Made by a program: the position numbers and the translations under genes. A DNA stretch of 64,000 nt from Legionella_A sp963772805 (GTDB lineage: Bacteria > Pseudomonadota > Gammaproteobacteria > Legionellales > Legionellaceae), in contig CAVYYU010000008.1 of NCBI GenBank assembly GCA_963772805.1, positions 248,001 through 312,000 on the forward strand. Reading direction: 5' to 3'. Within the stretch, counting starts at the first letter, position 1. The number at the start of each line of letters is the position of its first letter. The notes beneath the pieces were generated by a model. The model was given only the letters and a program-made list of their open reading frames with translations. It searched no databases and was not told where the DNA came from. This document shows, in pieces, positions 52,354-61,221 of the stretch.

Positions 52354-53313
52354 CTATTTATAAGCAGCATTAACGATCAGCGAGACTATATAGCAGCAAT
52401 AAATAAGCAACAGTAATCCGCCGTGCCAGCGTGATATTTTTTTGTTATAGCGATAGCTGATCAACAAAAGAATAGTCGTGATCACAAACATAACCGGGAT
52501 ATCTCGCCATAAAATGGCATGATTAACTACTGATGGGTTTATAATAGCGGGGAACGCCAGAACCAGAAGCAGGTTAAATATGTTGGAGCCAATTATATTA
52601 CCAACAGCGATGTCATCCTGACCTTTAAGTACAGCCAGAACGGAGGTTGCTAACTGAGGCAGACTGGTTCCTATTGCGATAACGGTTAGACCCATTATTA
52701 AATCACTGATACCTAACCAAGCTGTAATTTTAACAACGCTATTGACTAGAAAATGTGAGCTCAATGGCAGAATAATTAATCCCAAACAAAGACTAACCCA
52801 ATTGGTTATTGGGGAACGGTTGCCTTTTAACATCTGCTGAAACTCGCGGGCGTAGATATCATTAGCAGAGCGTCTTGCTAGCTTAATAAAATAACCAACT
52901 ACTGCAAGACAGATTAATAACAGTAAACAGCCATCAGTCACACTTAAATAACCGTCAATCATCAAGGAGTAAGTGAATAGCATAATCAGAAAAAGGAGAG
53001 GGTATTCACGGCGCAAAATCGAGGAGCGAATTGCCAAGGGCCGCATCAAGATAATTACACCCAGAATCAACCCGATATTGGCAATGTTTGAACCAATGGC
53101 ATTTCCGATAGCCAGCTCATTGCGTCCATCCAATGCAGCGGTTATTCCCACCACGATTTCAGGCGTTGATGTACCGATAGCGACAATTGTCAGGCCGATA
53201 ATAAGTGGTGGGATACGATACGAATTGGCAATACCCACAGCGCCAATGACGAGGTGATTAGCAGCCCAAAACAGGCCAATAAAACTGAATATAAGAATAG
53301 CGACAATACTCAT
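52354..53313 (-). CDS. CaCA-family sodium/calcium exchanger
   Basis: A 319-residue membrane protein of ten helices in two inverted halves. Each half has the alpha-repeat: VAIGTSTPEIVVGI...GNAIGSNIANIGLILG and VIAIGTSLPQLATSV...GNIIGSNIFNLLLVL. This is the YrbG type. In enterics yrbG adjoins kdsD; here it is separate. ATG at 53313 is chosen over an upstream TTG. It likely exports Ca2+ using Na+ or H+. The second repeat has PQ in place of PE, a usual variant. Confidence 0.92.
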   Translation of the reverse strand: MSIVAILIFSFIGLFWAANHLVIGAVGIANSYRIPPLIIGLTIVAIGTSTPEIVVGITAALDGRNELAIGNAIGSNIANIGLILGVIILMRPLAIRSSILRREYPLLFLIMLFTYSLMIDGYLSVTDGCLLLLICLAVVGYFIKLARRSANDIYAREFQQMLKGNRSPITNWVSLCLGLIILPLSSHFLVNSVVKITAWLGISDLIMGLTVIAIGTSLPQLATSVLAVLKGQDDIAVGNIIGSNIFNLLLVLAFPAIINPSVVNHAILWRDIPVMFVITTILLLISYRYNKKISRWHGGLLLLIYCCYIVSLIVNAAYK

Positions 53314-53420
53314 AGTGTTTCTCAAGTTGGGGCTTAAATCACGAGTGAATCATCCTGGTCCAAATAGTGGCCCATACTAGAAGAAGTCGTAATCAGGGGA
53401 GTGTGGCAAGGAGACACCTA

Positions 53421-54488
53421 TTACACTCTCATCTTTAAAAAATAGTTAATAATCACACTTACTGGTTTTGCTATACCTAAGTTTGCTATTTCAGCAGCAG
53501 TAAACCATCGTCCAGATGATTCGGCAAGCAGTTCGCCTGATATTGTGGTTTGTAAGGATAATGCTTTAATGAGCAAATGAAAATGACTGAACGAATGTTT
53601 AATTGACATAATTTCCCGCATGTTATCTGCTTGTAAAGCGTAGGTATCATGAATATAGGCTCGCGGGCATTCACTTGCATCGACCATCGGCATACACCAT
53701 AAACCACCCCAAATACCCACTGGAGGATTCTTTTCCAAGTAAATTAAATTATCGGGGGTGTGAAGTAGCACGAATTGTTGTTGTTTAATCGGCAAGGTTT
53801 TTTTTGGTTTTTTTGCCGGGTAATCAATTACACGGTTTTCATTATGAGCACGGCAAGTTTTTTGTAGCGGACAAAGCAGGCATTTGGGCACCTTGACTTT
53901 ACAACAGGTGGCACCTAAATCCATAATCGCTTGCGTGTATTCATCACACCGCTCCTTTGGCATGCATGCATTAGCCAGCTGCCAAAGCTTTTGTTTTACC
54001 AAACGTTGTTCACTCAAACCGTCAACTAAAAAATAACGGCATAAAACGCGTTTGACATTGCCATCCAGGATAGCTGCCGGTTTATTAAAGGCCAATGATG
54101 CAATTGCCGCGGCAGTAGAATCACCAATGCCAGGTAGTTTTACTAATTGCTGCAAGTCATCAGGGAACTTTCCTTTAAAATCTCGGGCAATTATTATTGC
54201 CGTTTTATGCAGATTTCTTGCTCGACTGTAATAACCAAGACCAGACCAAAGTGCCAGTACTTCATCTTCCAGCGTAAGTGCTAATTCATTAACATCAGGG
54301 AACCGTGCAATAAATCGATTAAAATAGGGAATTGCTGTTTTTACTTGTGTTTGTTGCAACATGATCTCAGAAATCCAAACACGGTAAGGGCTTTTTGGTT
54401 GTTGCCAAGGTAAATTTTTACGGCCATGTTTTATGAACCATGCCAGCAACGGTTGGGTGAAATTATTGTCAGGCGTTTTTTCGTTCAT
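53421..54488 (-). CDS. mutY: Adenine DNA glycosylase MutY
   Basis: Removes adenine opposite 8-oxoguanine. The N-terminal domain has WISEIMLQQTQV with the catalytic Glu, LPGIGDSTAAAIASLAF (helix-hairpin-helix) and the catalytic Asp in AILDGNVKRVL. The [4Fe-4S] ligands follow as CCKVKVPKCLLCPLQKTC. The C-terminal NUDIX-like domain recognises the lesion. 355 residues. It overlaps the stop of the upstream asmA-like gene by one base, a linkage known in gammaproteobacteria. Confidence 0.96.
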   Translation of the reverse strand: MNEKTPDNNFTQPLLAWFIKHGRKNLPWQQPKSPYRVWISEIMLQQTQVKTAIPYFNRFIARFPDVNELALTLEDEVLALWSGLGYYSRARNLHKTAIIIARDFKGKFPDDLQQLVKLPGIGDSTAAAIASLAFNKPAAILDGNVKRVLCRYFLVDGLSEQRLVKQKLWQLANACMPKERCDEYTQAIMDLGATCCKVKVPKCLLCPLQKTCRAHNENRVIDYPAKKPKKTLPIKQQQFVLLHTPDNLIYLEKNPPVGIWGGLWCMPMVDASECPRAYIHDTYALQADNMREIMSIKHSFSHFHLLIKALSLQTTISGELLAESSGRWFTAAEIANLGIAKPVSVIINYFLKMRV

Positions 54489-56023
54489 TAAAATTCGACT
54501 AGCAGATCGTTCAATGTTTTTTCCAATTCTATGGCTGGCTCAGCAAGAGACTGGCTGAGCAAGTATTTGGTTAAGAGAGGAGATATTTTTTTCATATCGG
54601 CAGACACGAGTGGATTTGTAAGTTTGCCATATATCTTGAAGGGAAAGTTACCATCAAGAGATTGCTGAATTTGAGCCATGATCATGTCAGATGTATTCAG
54701 TTTGGCACTTAAATTAGTAGCGATGGCGTAATCATTTAAATGAACCAGGCCATTACCTTTGAGCTGCAGTTCATGCGTTTGTAACGTTAATGAATTATGA
54801 AGTAGCATGGATTGTTGCACTTGATATTGGATAGTTAGTAATTGGAATGTTGTTTTGCCTGGTTGGTATATTCCAGCGGCAAAATGATTCATCTGTGGAG
54901 CTGGAACGCCTTTGAGGTTATCTTGCAAGAGAACATGAACTTTTTTGGTGATGTTGTCGACTACTTGGTGAAGATCAACAAAATTTAAAACGCCGTTCTT
55001 AACTGTTAAATTACCATTTCCACGCAAATGATCGCGCCAGTGTGTGTTCTGTAAACTTGTTGTGGCATGAATGGAGAAATCCAGGTTACCATTCAAAAGA
55101 CTTTTTCCTAGCAGTGCTTTAGATAGTAGATTGGCATTGACACCCGTTGCAGTCTGGTTGACGGCCAGTTTTTTCGAATGAAGATTGAACGTTAAGTCGC
55201 CTGTTGATTTGCCGTTATACAGTGATAAATTAAGGGGGCTTAGTGTTAATCCTTCTTGATCGGTTCTAATGCTTGTATTTATTTGGGCAATTTCCAATTG
55301 ATTAAAATGCAAGTCTTCGATAAGTAATTGCCCATCCAATAGGATGTCTTTTAGCCTTGGATACGCTGTTGAAAATAGAGAATCGGTCAAATGAGTCCAC
55401 CCCTTGAAATTGAGGTTGGCATTGAGATTGTAGTCTGTAGACGATGTTGAAAATACGCCTTTGAAATGAACAGGAAATGTATGATGTTGCAAATTCATTT
55501 GTGAGGCGTCAATTTGTAATCCCGTTAGTAACAGCCGTTGATTTTGTCCGACAATGTTAATTTGACCGTGCGTTAACAGAACGTTATCAATACTAAATTG
55601 CGCTGGTTGGGTTAGGGCGGATAATGATTTTTCAGGATTGTTGTTTGAGGTATTGGCGGGTACAGTGGAATTGATATCAATTTTGAAACCATCAACAAAC
55701 AGCCTGCTAAAAACCAGTTTTCCAGTAATCAGAGGTTTTATCTGTAAAGTTAAAAGCAGATTATCAATTGAAACAGCAACACTTTCCTGGCCGCTATCTT
55801 CACCAACTGTAATATGGGTTACTTTGATGCCAGGTCTTGGAAATAGTTGCCAGGTAATATCGCCATCAATATGGCTTGGTTGAGATGTTAGTGCGAAAAT
55901 CTGTTTGAAAAGTATATTAGTAACTAATTCAGGTTTAATGGATTGTGTGAGCGTCCATAGAACTAGCGCGGTAACGATGAGCGGTGTAGTTAGTGTAAGC
56001 AGTGTTTTTTTGACAAGCTTCAT
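54488..56023 (-). CDS. AsmA-family protein
   Basis: A 511-residue envelope protein with one N-terminal membrane segment (residues 7-27) and a long beta-rich periplasmic part. The AsmA N-terminal domain shows IDGDITWQLFPRPGIKVTHITVGE and FSRLFVDGFKIDI; the C-terminal domain has LRGNGNLTVKNGVLNFVDLHQVVDN and GNGLVHLNDYAIATNLSAKL. AsmA-like proteins are thought to bridge membranes and move phospholipid. Coupled with mutY. Confidence 0.9.
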   Translation of the reverse strand: MKLVKKTLLTLTTPLIVTALVLWTLTQSIKPELVTNILFKQIFALTSQPSHIDGDITWQLFPRPGIKVTHITVGEDSGQESVAVSIDNLLLTLQIKPLITGKLVFSRLFVDGFKIDINSTVPANTSNNNPEKSLSALTQPAQFSIDNVLLTHGQINIVGQNQRLLLTGLQIDASQMNLQHHTFPVHFKGVFSTSSTDYNLNANLNFKGWTHLTDSLFSTAYPRLKDILLDGQLLIEDLHFNQLEIAQINTSIRTDQEGLTLSPLNLSLYNGKSTGDLTFNLHSKKLAVNQTATGVNANLLSKALLGKSLLNGNLDFSIHATTSLQNTHWRDHLRGNGNLTVKNGVLNFVDLHQVVDNITKKVHVLLQDNLKGVPAPQMNHFAAGIYQPGKTTFQLLTIQYQVQQSMLLHNSLTLQTHELQLKGNGLVHLNDYAIATNLSAKLNTSDMIMAQIQQSLDGNFPFKIYGKLTNPLVSADMKKISPLLTKYLLSQSLAEPAIELEKTLNDLLVEF

Positions 56024-56281
56024 ATCAGTTGATGCACAACAGAAAGAGCAGTAGGATATAGATATAGCACTGACAAATCAATTTTGTGAGCGCGAAACCG
56101 ATTTAAAACAGAAGGAAGGCTTTTAAACACGGTACACGATGCATTGTAAAAATTATATAAACTAATATTGCAATGTTTCATAAATAAATGATAACCTGAT
56201 AGTCTACCTTTGAAAAAACGAAGGTCATTGATTTAGCTTTTCAGTTGTACTCAGGATGAGACAATATTCAAGGAGAGCATT

Positions 56282-56932
56282 ATGCAAGAGAGTCAATGGG
56301 AAATCGTCATACTAAAACCCACCAAAGTATTCTTAACTTTTTTAGCTTCCCAAATACCTGATATTGATTTGCCGGATCTTAGCGTACTGCAAACAGATAC
56401 TACGGCTTATGTCATACGCAAACAAGAAGATGATGAGGCAACTTTAGATGAGATTGAACGTCACTTTTCCTTTATGTTTAGGCACGAAATAAGCCGATGG
56501 CTTGGTGAAAACGCGCGTAATGAAATCGAAGGCAGTTTCCTCGATTTCCTCTGTTGTTTTAAGTTTGAACTTCATTCACAAATAGTCCTAATGGAGCCTT
56601 CACTTGCGGACGGGCAACAGCTAATCTGTGTGAAACCACGCTCTGTATTATTAAAATGGATGAAATCGACAGTAGAAGACCAAGCTGATCTGACCAATAT
56701 ATTGGAGCGTGTAAGTCTTTCGCATCTTACAGAAAATGCAACTGTTGTGGTTAAAAACTTCAAACAACTGTCAGAAGTTAAGCCCTTCATTCAGCAATAT
56801 TATCGTCCTATTTTCAAGGCGGAAATGATGCGTATGTGTGATCGAGCTGAACAATGGCCTGATGTTGATACGTTTGAAACATTCAGTCGTTATTTTACTG
56901 TTGAAATTCATACCCAATTGATTCATTTGTAA
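56282..56932 (+). CDS. Conserved hypothetical protein with two related halves
   Basis: A 216-residue cytoplasmic protein. The halves (about residues 6-103 and 112-216) look like an internal duplication: each opens with a strand and VKPR/LKPTKVFL segment, continues with a VV/YVI-K strand, an acidic helix, and closes with an FEL/VEIHSQ-type end (FKFELHSQIVLM versus FTVEIHTQLIHL). No signal or membrane segment. I do not recognise a named family. A strong ribosome binding site (AAGGAGAGC) precedes the ATG. It is followed by the coiled-coil gene after 15 bases, so the two likely act together. Confidence 0.75.
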   Translation: MQESQWEIVILKPTKVFLTFLASQIPDIDLPDLSVLQTDTTAYVIRKQEDDEATLDEIERHFSFMFRHEISRWLGENARNEIEGSFLDFLCCFKFELHSQIVLMEPSLADGQQLICVKPRSVLLKWMKSTVEDQADLTNILERVSLSHLTENATVVVKNFKQLSEVKPFIQQYYRPIFKAEMMRMCDRAEQWPDVDTFETFSRYFTVEIHTQLIHL

Positions 56933-56947
56933 TAGGGAGTATTGGTG

Positions 56948-57814
56948 ATGGAACCTGTGAGCATAGCGATCATTGCTACAGCTATTTTTGGTGTAGTGAC
57001 TGCATTATCAATTTTTATTCGCCAGCTGTTGTTAAGTCGTGATAAAGACTTAAACGATCGGGCCCAGGAGAGAGCGCTGGCGCAAGAAACCAGAGAACTA
57101 GAAAAACTTCGCATTCAAATGGAGAGCAGTAAGCGCTTTAAAGCGCATTATCAAGTTCTTGGTGATAATAAAGATGCCATTAAATATCTTGATGAAAGAA
57201 TTGAAGGTATATTGGCACATAAATGGGCGATTATTAAGCAGTATGGCCGGGTCGCTGAGAAAGAGTCGGCTGCGATTATTGGTGGTGACCAATTAGCGGA
57301 ACGGAAAGCAGCATGTGATTTGTTACGGAATGAAATAGATCAACAGTTATGTTTTTATAACACTGAATTGCATCAGCTACAGATACGTCGCGCTTCGATG
57401 TGGGATACACATTCTAATCTGCTGGTGCATCTGGTTGAACAGGAAAAATCGCGAAACGAGATGCTGGATAAAGTATATCAAAGGCACACTGGCGTATTGG
57501 AGAAAATATATATCCGTCACAATGAGAATGCCGAACATGTAGCTCAGAAAACAATCGATGCTAGTACGAGCGCATTTAGCTTCATTACCGCGCCATTACA
57601 AATGTTATTGCAATATTTCGGATTGTCCACCGGTATTTCACCTGATCAGGTTAGAGAAGAGGCCGAGTCAAGAGAGAATGTATCCGATGTTGAGGATGAT
57701 ATTAACAGCGACTCATCGGGTAATAGCGAATCAGAGGATTACGATGAGTCGGATTCGAAAGACTCTCTCTCTAAAGATAAGGTAGAGGAGAGGGTAGTTG
57801 ATTTAACCAATTGA
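56948..57814 (+). CDS. Membrane-anchored coiled-coil protein with acidic tail
   Basis: A 288-residue protein: one N-terminal membrane helix (IAIIATAIFGVVTALSIFI), a long coiled coil over about residues 30-200 (DLNDRAQERALAQETRELEKLRIQME...), a short hydrophobic stretch near 210-225, and a very acidic Ser/Asp/Glu tail with SDVEDDINSDSSGNSESEDYDESDS. No family recognised; the layout resembles scaffold or effector-like proteins of Legionellales. The start at 56948 has AGGGAG at good spacing. Paired with the upstream duplicated-domain gene. Confidence 0.72.
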   Translation: MEPVSIAIIATAIFGVVTALSIFIRQLLLSRDKDLNDRAQERALAQETRELEKLRIQMESSKRFKAHYQVLGDNKDAIKYLDERIEGILAHKWAIIKQYGRVAEKESAAIIGGDQLAERKAACDLLRNEIDQQLCFYNTELHQLQIRRASMWDTHSNLLVHLVEQEKSRNEMLDKVYQRHTGVLEKIYIRHNENAEHVAQKTIDASTSAFSFITAPLQMLLQYFGLSTGISPDQVREEAESRENVSDVEDDINSDSSGNSESEDYDESDSKDSLSKDKVEERVVDLTN

Positions 57815-57838
57815 TAGTGCTTTATTTTCTGAACATCT

Positions 57839-57856
57839 CCGCGGCATCGACCGCGG
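57839..57856 (+). terminator. Hairpin after the coiled-coil gene
   Basis: CCGCGG arms around a 6-base loop, then GGGGTTTATGCCCC. Two overlapping G+C-rich stems 24 bases after the stop codon may end the two-gene transcript. Confidence 0.4.
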
Positions 57857-58048
57857 GGTTTATGCCCCCCCCATCACGATCTCACTTTGCTTTGTCTATA
57901 TTTATTTTCACAGTGGTTTATTTAATCATTTATCCCTCATTTATTTATTAATATTGCCAAGATGAGCATTTTTGAGGCATAATTACGTCCTGCAAACATT
58001 AGAAATGCAACCGGACTGTCTTTCTAGTGGAAATTTCAATGGAGCATT

Positions 58049-59122
58049 ATGATGTGCAATAATAAGTTACGTTTACTAGCCTTTTTGTTGATCTGTTGGG
58101 TTTCTACCCCAGGTTTTACTGCGAATTTAGATAAATTATTACCGAATGAAAGAAATACGATCGAAGTATTTCAAAAAGCATCGCCAAAGGTTATTTATGT
58201 TCACCGTCTGACCACCATAATCAATCGCGCCTCTGAACAACTACAGATTCCCGCTGGAGCTGGATCCGGCATTGTATGGGATAACAAAGGTCATATAGTC
58301 ACGAATTTTCACGTGATTAATGGTGCTGACAAGCTAGCAGTAAGCTTAGGAAAAGAGACTTTTCCCGCTAAAGTTATTGGTGCTGAACCGCGTAAAGATA
58401 TTGCGGTACTGGCCTTAACATCCCCAAAAGCACTGGCGTTATTGAAATCATTCACCCCTTTTGAAATGGCTCATAAATCTGAGTTGATTGTCGGACAAAA
58501 AACCATTGCTATAGGTAATCCCTTCGGTCTTGATCATAGTTTAACTACAGGTGTGATCTCGGCTGTTGGTCGACAAATGCCTGGAGTAGGGGGGGTTACA
58601 ATTCCAGATATGATACAAACGGATGCCTCAATTAACCCAGGAAATTCTGGTGGCCCTTTGTTGGATAGTTCAGGGCGATTGATTGGCTTGAATACATTGA
58701 TTTTTTCAAAGTCAGGCTCATCTTCTGGTGTAGGTTTTGCAGTTCCCGCTGATGAAATTTCGCGTGTTGTCACTCAAATTCTAAAAAACGGCAGGGTAGT
58801 ACTTGCGGGCATTGGTATTCAACGTGTCGAACCGAAGGTTTCAGTGCACTTGGGCGTTACAAAAGGCATATTGATTGCTGATGTAATAGCGAAGACACCA
58901 GCCTCTCGTGTCGGGTTGCATGGAACAATAAAAGATCGCTGGGGACGAGTTAGTCTTGGCGATATTATTATTGCGTTAAATGGACACCCTGTAGCTGATT
59001 ATGATGAGTTATATAATTTACTGACTGAGATAACTATCGGTGAATCAATTAAATTAACCGTACTCAGGGAAAATAAGCCTGTTACATTCAAGATGAAAAC
59101 GATTGATATCGCGGCCTATTAA
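58049..59122 (+). CDS. HtrA/Deg-like periplasmic serine protease
   Basis: A 357-residue S1C protease with a signal peptide (residues 1-25, ending GFTA). Catalytic triad: His in VTNFHVING, Asp in RKDIAVLAL and Ser in INPGNSGGPL. One PDZ domain occupies the last 100 residues (GILIADVIAKTPASRVGL...GDIIIALNGHPVADYDELYNLL). One PDZ rather than two makes it closer to DegS/AlgW-like or plant Deg1-like members than to DegP. The signal looks cleavable, so it is probably soluble periplasmic. Role in protein quality control or sigma-E signalling is inference. Confidence 0.92.
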   Translation: MMCNNKLRLLAFLLICWVSTPGFTANLDKLLPNERNTIEVFQKASPKVIYVHRLTTIINRASEQLQIPAGAGSGIVWDNKGHIVTNFHVINGADKLAVSLGKETFPAKVIGAEPRKDIAVLALTSPKALALLKSFTPFEMAHKSELIVGQKTIAIGNPFGLDHSLTTGVISAVGRQMPGVGGVTIPDMIQTDASINPGNSGGPLLDSSGRLIGLNTLIFSKSGSSSGVGFAVPADEISRVVTQILKNGRVVLAGIGIQRVEPKVSVHLGVTKGILIADVIAKTPASRVGLHGTIKDRWGRVSLGDIIIALNGHPVADYDELYNLLTEITIGESIKLTVLRENKPVTFKMKTIDIAAY

Positions 59123-59145
59123 CTAGTACAACAACGTTGTACTAG
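59123..59145. terminator. Bidirectional hairpin between the protease gene and pyrE
   Basis: Perfect 10-bp arms, 59123-59132 and 59136-59145, with a 3-base loop, between two convergent genes. Confidence 0.6.
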
Positions 59146-59156
59146 AAGCTAACACC

Positions 59157-59789
59157 TTAACAACCATATTGTTCCTGATAAGTCAGCAACTGTTGAACTT
59201 TACTGTGTTCGTTAAGGTGTTTTAAATAATCAATAACATCAAAAAGGGTGATAATAGAGCACACTTGAATTCCTTGTTGTTGTATTTCTGCAAGGGTTGA
59301 TTGATTATTCACTCCACGCTCACAGCGATCTAAGGCAATTATCACCCCAGTTAACTGCCCTCCATTGTCGCGGATGAGTTGCTGCGCTTCTCGAAAAGCG
59401 GTTCCTGCAGTAATGACATCATCAATAATAATGGTTTTACCAGTAAGTGGCGCACCAATTAATTGGCCACCTTCACCATGATTTTTAGTTTCTTTACGAT
59501 TGAATGTTACTGTGGAGTCTATACCCATTTCAGCCAAGGCGACGGCAGTGGTTGTGGCTAATGGCAATCCCTTATAAGCGGGTCCGAATAAGTGTTTAAA
59601 TTCAATCTGGTTATTAATCACTGTTTGTGCATAAAATTGGCCTATCTTACGCAATGCATCGCCTTGATAAAAAAGTCCTGCATTAAAAAAATAGGGACTT
59701 AAACGTCCTGATTTCAACGTGAACTCACCAAATTTTAATACATTGCATTCCAACGCTAGCGTTATAAATGCCTTTTTTATATTAACCAT
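59157..59789 (-). CDS. pyrE: Orotate phosphoribosyltransferase
   Basis: Makes OMP from orotate and PRPP in pyrimidine synthesis. The 210 residues show LKSGRLSPYFFNAG, FGPAYKGLPLATTTAVAL, FNRKETKNHGEGG and the PRPP-binding IIIDDVITAGTAFREA. The ATG at 59789 is chosen because AGGAGA precedes it at good spacing; the frame extends to 59816 without family similarity. Confidence 0.96.
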   Translation of the reverse strand: MVNIKKAFITLALECNVLKFGEFTLKSGRLSPYFFNAGLFYQGDALRKIGQFYAQTVINNQIEFKHLFGPAYKGLPLATTTAVALAEMGIDSTVTFNRKETKNHGEGGQLIGAPLTGKTIIIDDVITAGTAFREAQQLIRDNGGQLTGVIIALDRCERGVNNQSTLAEIQQQGIQVCSIITLFDVIDYLKHLNEHSKVQQLLTYQEQYGC

Positions 59790-59842
59790 GACGTCTCCTA
59801 TGGACATTTTTTTCATGCCGAATTTGTCAATCTAAAAAATCG

Positions 59843-59870
59843 TTAACATTCGATAAAAAGCTGGTATGCT
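59843..59870 (+). promoter_or_regulatory. Sigma-70-like promoter of the cold-shock gene
   Basis: TTAACA at 59843 and TATGCT at 59865 are 16 bases apart, and TG at the extended -10 position precedes TATGCT. About 90 bases of 5' leader follow, as is common for cold-shock genes. Confidence 0.5.
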
Positions 59871-59963
59871 ATTCTATTGTGAGTTTAAATTAAATGGAAT
59901 CTACAACAGGACTGCGCTTTTTAACAGCCTAGGTAGAGATAATTAGTTAAAAGGGAGAGCTAA

Positions 59964-60191
59964 ATGTCACAGAGAGAAGAAGGCCAGGTTAAATGGTTTA
60001 ATGAAAAAAAAGGATTTGGATTCATTCTAAGTCAGCAAGGCGATGATATTTTTGTTCATTATAAAGATATCCAGGGTGAAGGTTTTAAAACATTGCATGA
60101 GAACGATACGGTAAGCTATGTCTTGGACAAAGGCGAGAAGGGATTGAAAGCCTTCGATGTTATGTTGCTGAACGAGCATCATAACAACTGA
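59964..60191 (+). CDS. Cold-shock domain protein
   Basis: A 75-residue CspA-type OB fold binding single-stranded nucleic acid. The start GQVKWFNEKKGFGFI holds RNP1, and DDIFVHYKDI holds RNP2. HY in place of HF/HH at the end of RNP2 and the ending EHHNN are minor variants. The ATG is preceded by AAGGGAGAG. It may act as an RNA chaperone. Confidence 0.93.
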   Translation: MSQREEGQVKWFNEKKGFGFILSQQGDDIFVHYKDIQGEGFKTLHENDTVSYVLDKGEKGLKAFDVMLLNEHHNN

Positions 60192-60221
60192 AATCGAGCT
60201 GCCCAATAACTAAGCCAATCT

Positions 60222-61040
60222 TTAGTTACACAGAGTGAATGCGCCTGTTGTTATGGCATTGTTCTGGCTGTAATTTTGAAGACTATTTGTGCTTGGATAG
60301 ACGCAGCTCATAGATGCCGCGCGAGCGATGGAGCCAAAGCGATCATCAGACGCTCTTTTTACGCCAAAAAAGGAAAATGAGGAAGCGCTGGGTTGAATTA
60401 TTGATTGAGCCAGATCAATTTCAGAGCCAATATCATCGCTCATTTTGCTTGTTATTGTTGGTGAGGAGCTTTCTGACCATGGCAAGTATTCATCATGTTC
60501 ATCGGAATCGCAGTGATATAGAATATCGTGGGGCTTATAATCCGAAAATAACTGGATTTTACTCTTGGAGTCTATGACTATGAAGTCATTAGGCATATCT
60601 AAGAGTTCTAGCTTGAATAACCCAAAATTCCTCTGAAAAAAATCAGTGTAAATTTCGTCTTCTTTTGAAAAATAATGTGCACTGTCGTCTGCTGCAAATG
60701 GTATTTTATTTAAGGTGCACTCATGTCTATGTTGTTCAACATTCGCATCATACGTGTAGGGGCTTCTTGCAAGGTATATGATGATGCGGCTTGTCTGAGA
60801 ATTGTTAGAAACTGCGTTGATCATATTATTTACTAAATCGTCTGAGTTGTGATCGATTGCTAAAATATGGGCCATAGCAACATCTTTTTCACTTTTTACA
60901 ATAATAGAATAACAGATTGAATGGTAGCGTGAGATTAGGCCATCGGGATGCTCTGATAATAGCTTGAAGTAGTTATCTTGATGCACTTCGAGCAGAGGAG
61001 GAGAGCAAAGCCCTTTGATGCTATGTAGAGTGATGAGCAT
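60222..61040 (-). CDS. Hypothetical protein, candidate effector
   Basis: A 272-residue frame (ATG at 61040; a TTG farther upstream is possible). The N-terminal half is globular (MLITLHSIKGLCSPPLLEVHQDNYFKLL, AMAHILAIDHNSDDLVNNMINAV), while the last 80 residues are Ser/Asp-rich and likely disordered. No signal, membrane segment or recognised domain. The composition and isolation next to an IS resemble lineage-specific Legionellales effectors, but there is no direct evidence. Confidence 0.6.
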   Translation of the reverse strand: MLITLHSIKGLCSPPLLEVHQDNYFKLLSEHPDGLISRYHSICYSIIVKSEKDVAMAHILAIDHNSDDLVNNMINAVSNNSQTSRIIIYLARSPYTYDANVEQHRHECTLNKIPFAADDSAHYFSKEDEIYTDFFQRNFGLFKLELLDMPNDFIVIDSKSKIQLFSDYKPHDILYHCDSDEHDEYLPWSESSSPTITSKMSDDIGSEIDLAQSIIQPSASSFSFFGVKRASDDRFGSIARAASMSCVYPSTNSLQNYSQNNAITTGAFTLCN

Positions 61041-61221
61041 ATAATTTTCCGGCCAACAAAAAAACAATCATAATAAACGCATGATGTAAATAATTCAAGC
61101 ATAACCAGGCTTTTGATGTAGCGGCAATTTAGAAATGTCCCCTTTGGGCAAAATAGAAATGTCCCCTTTTGGTCTCGGTGAATCTAGTCTTTAAGTAGGC
61201 AAATATCATCGAGGACGGAAA

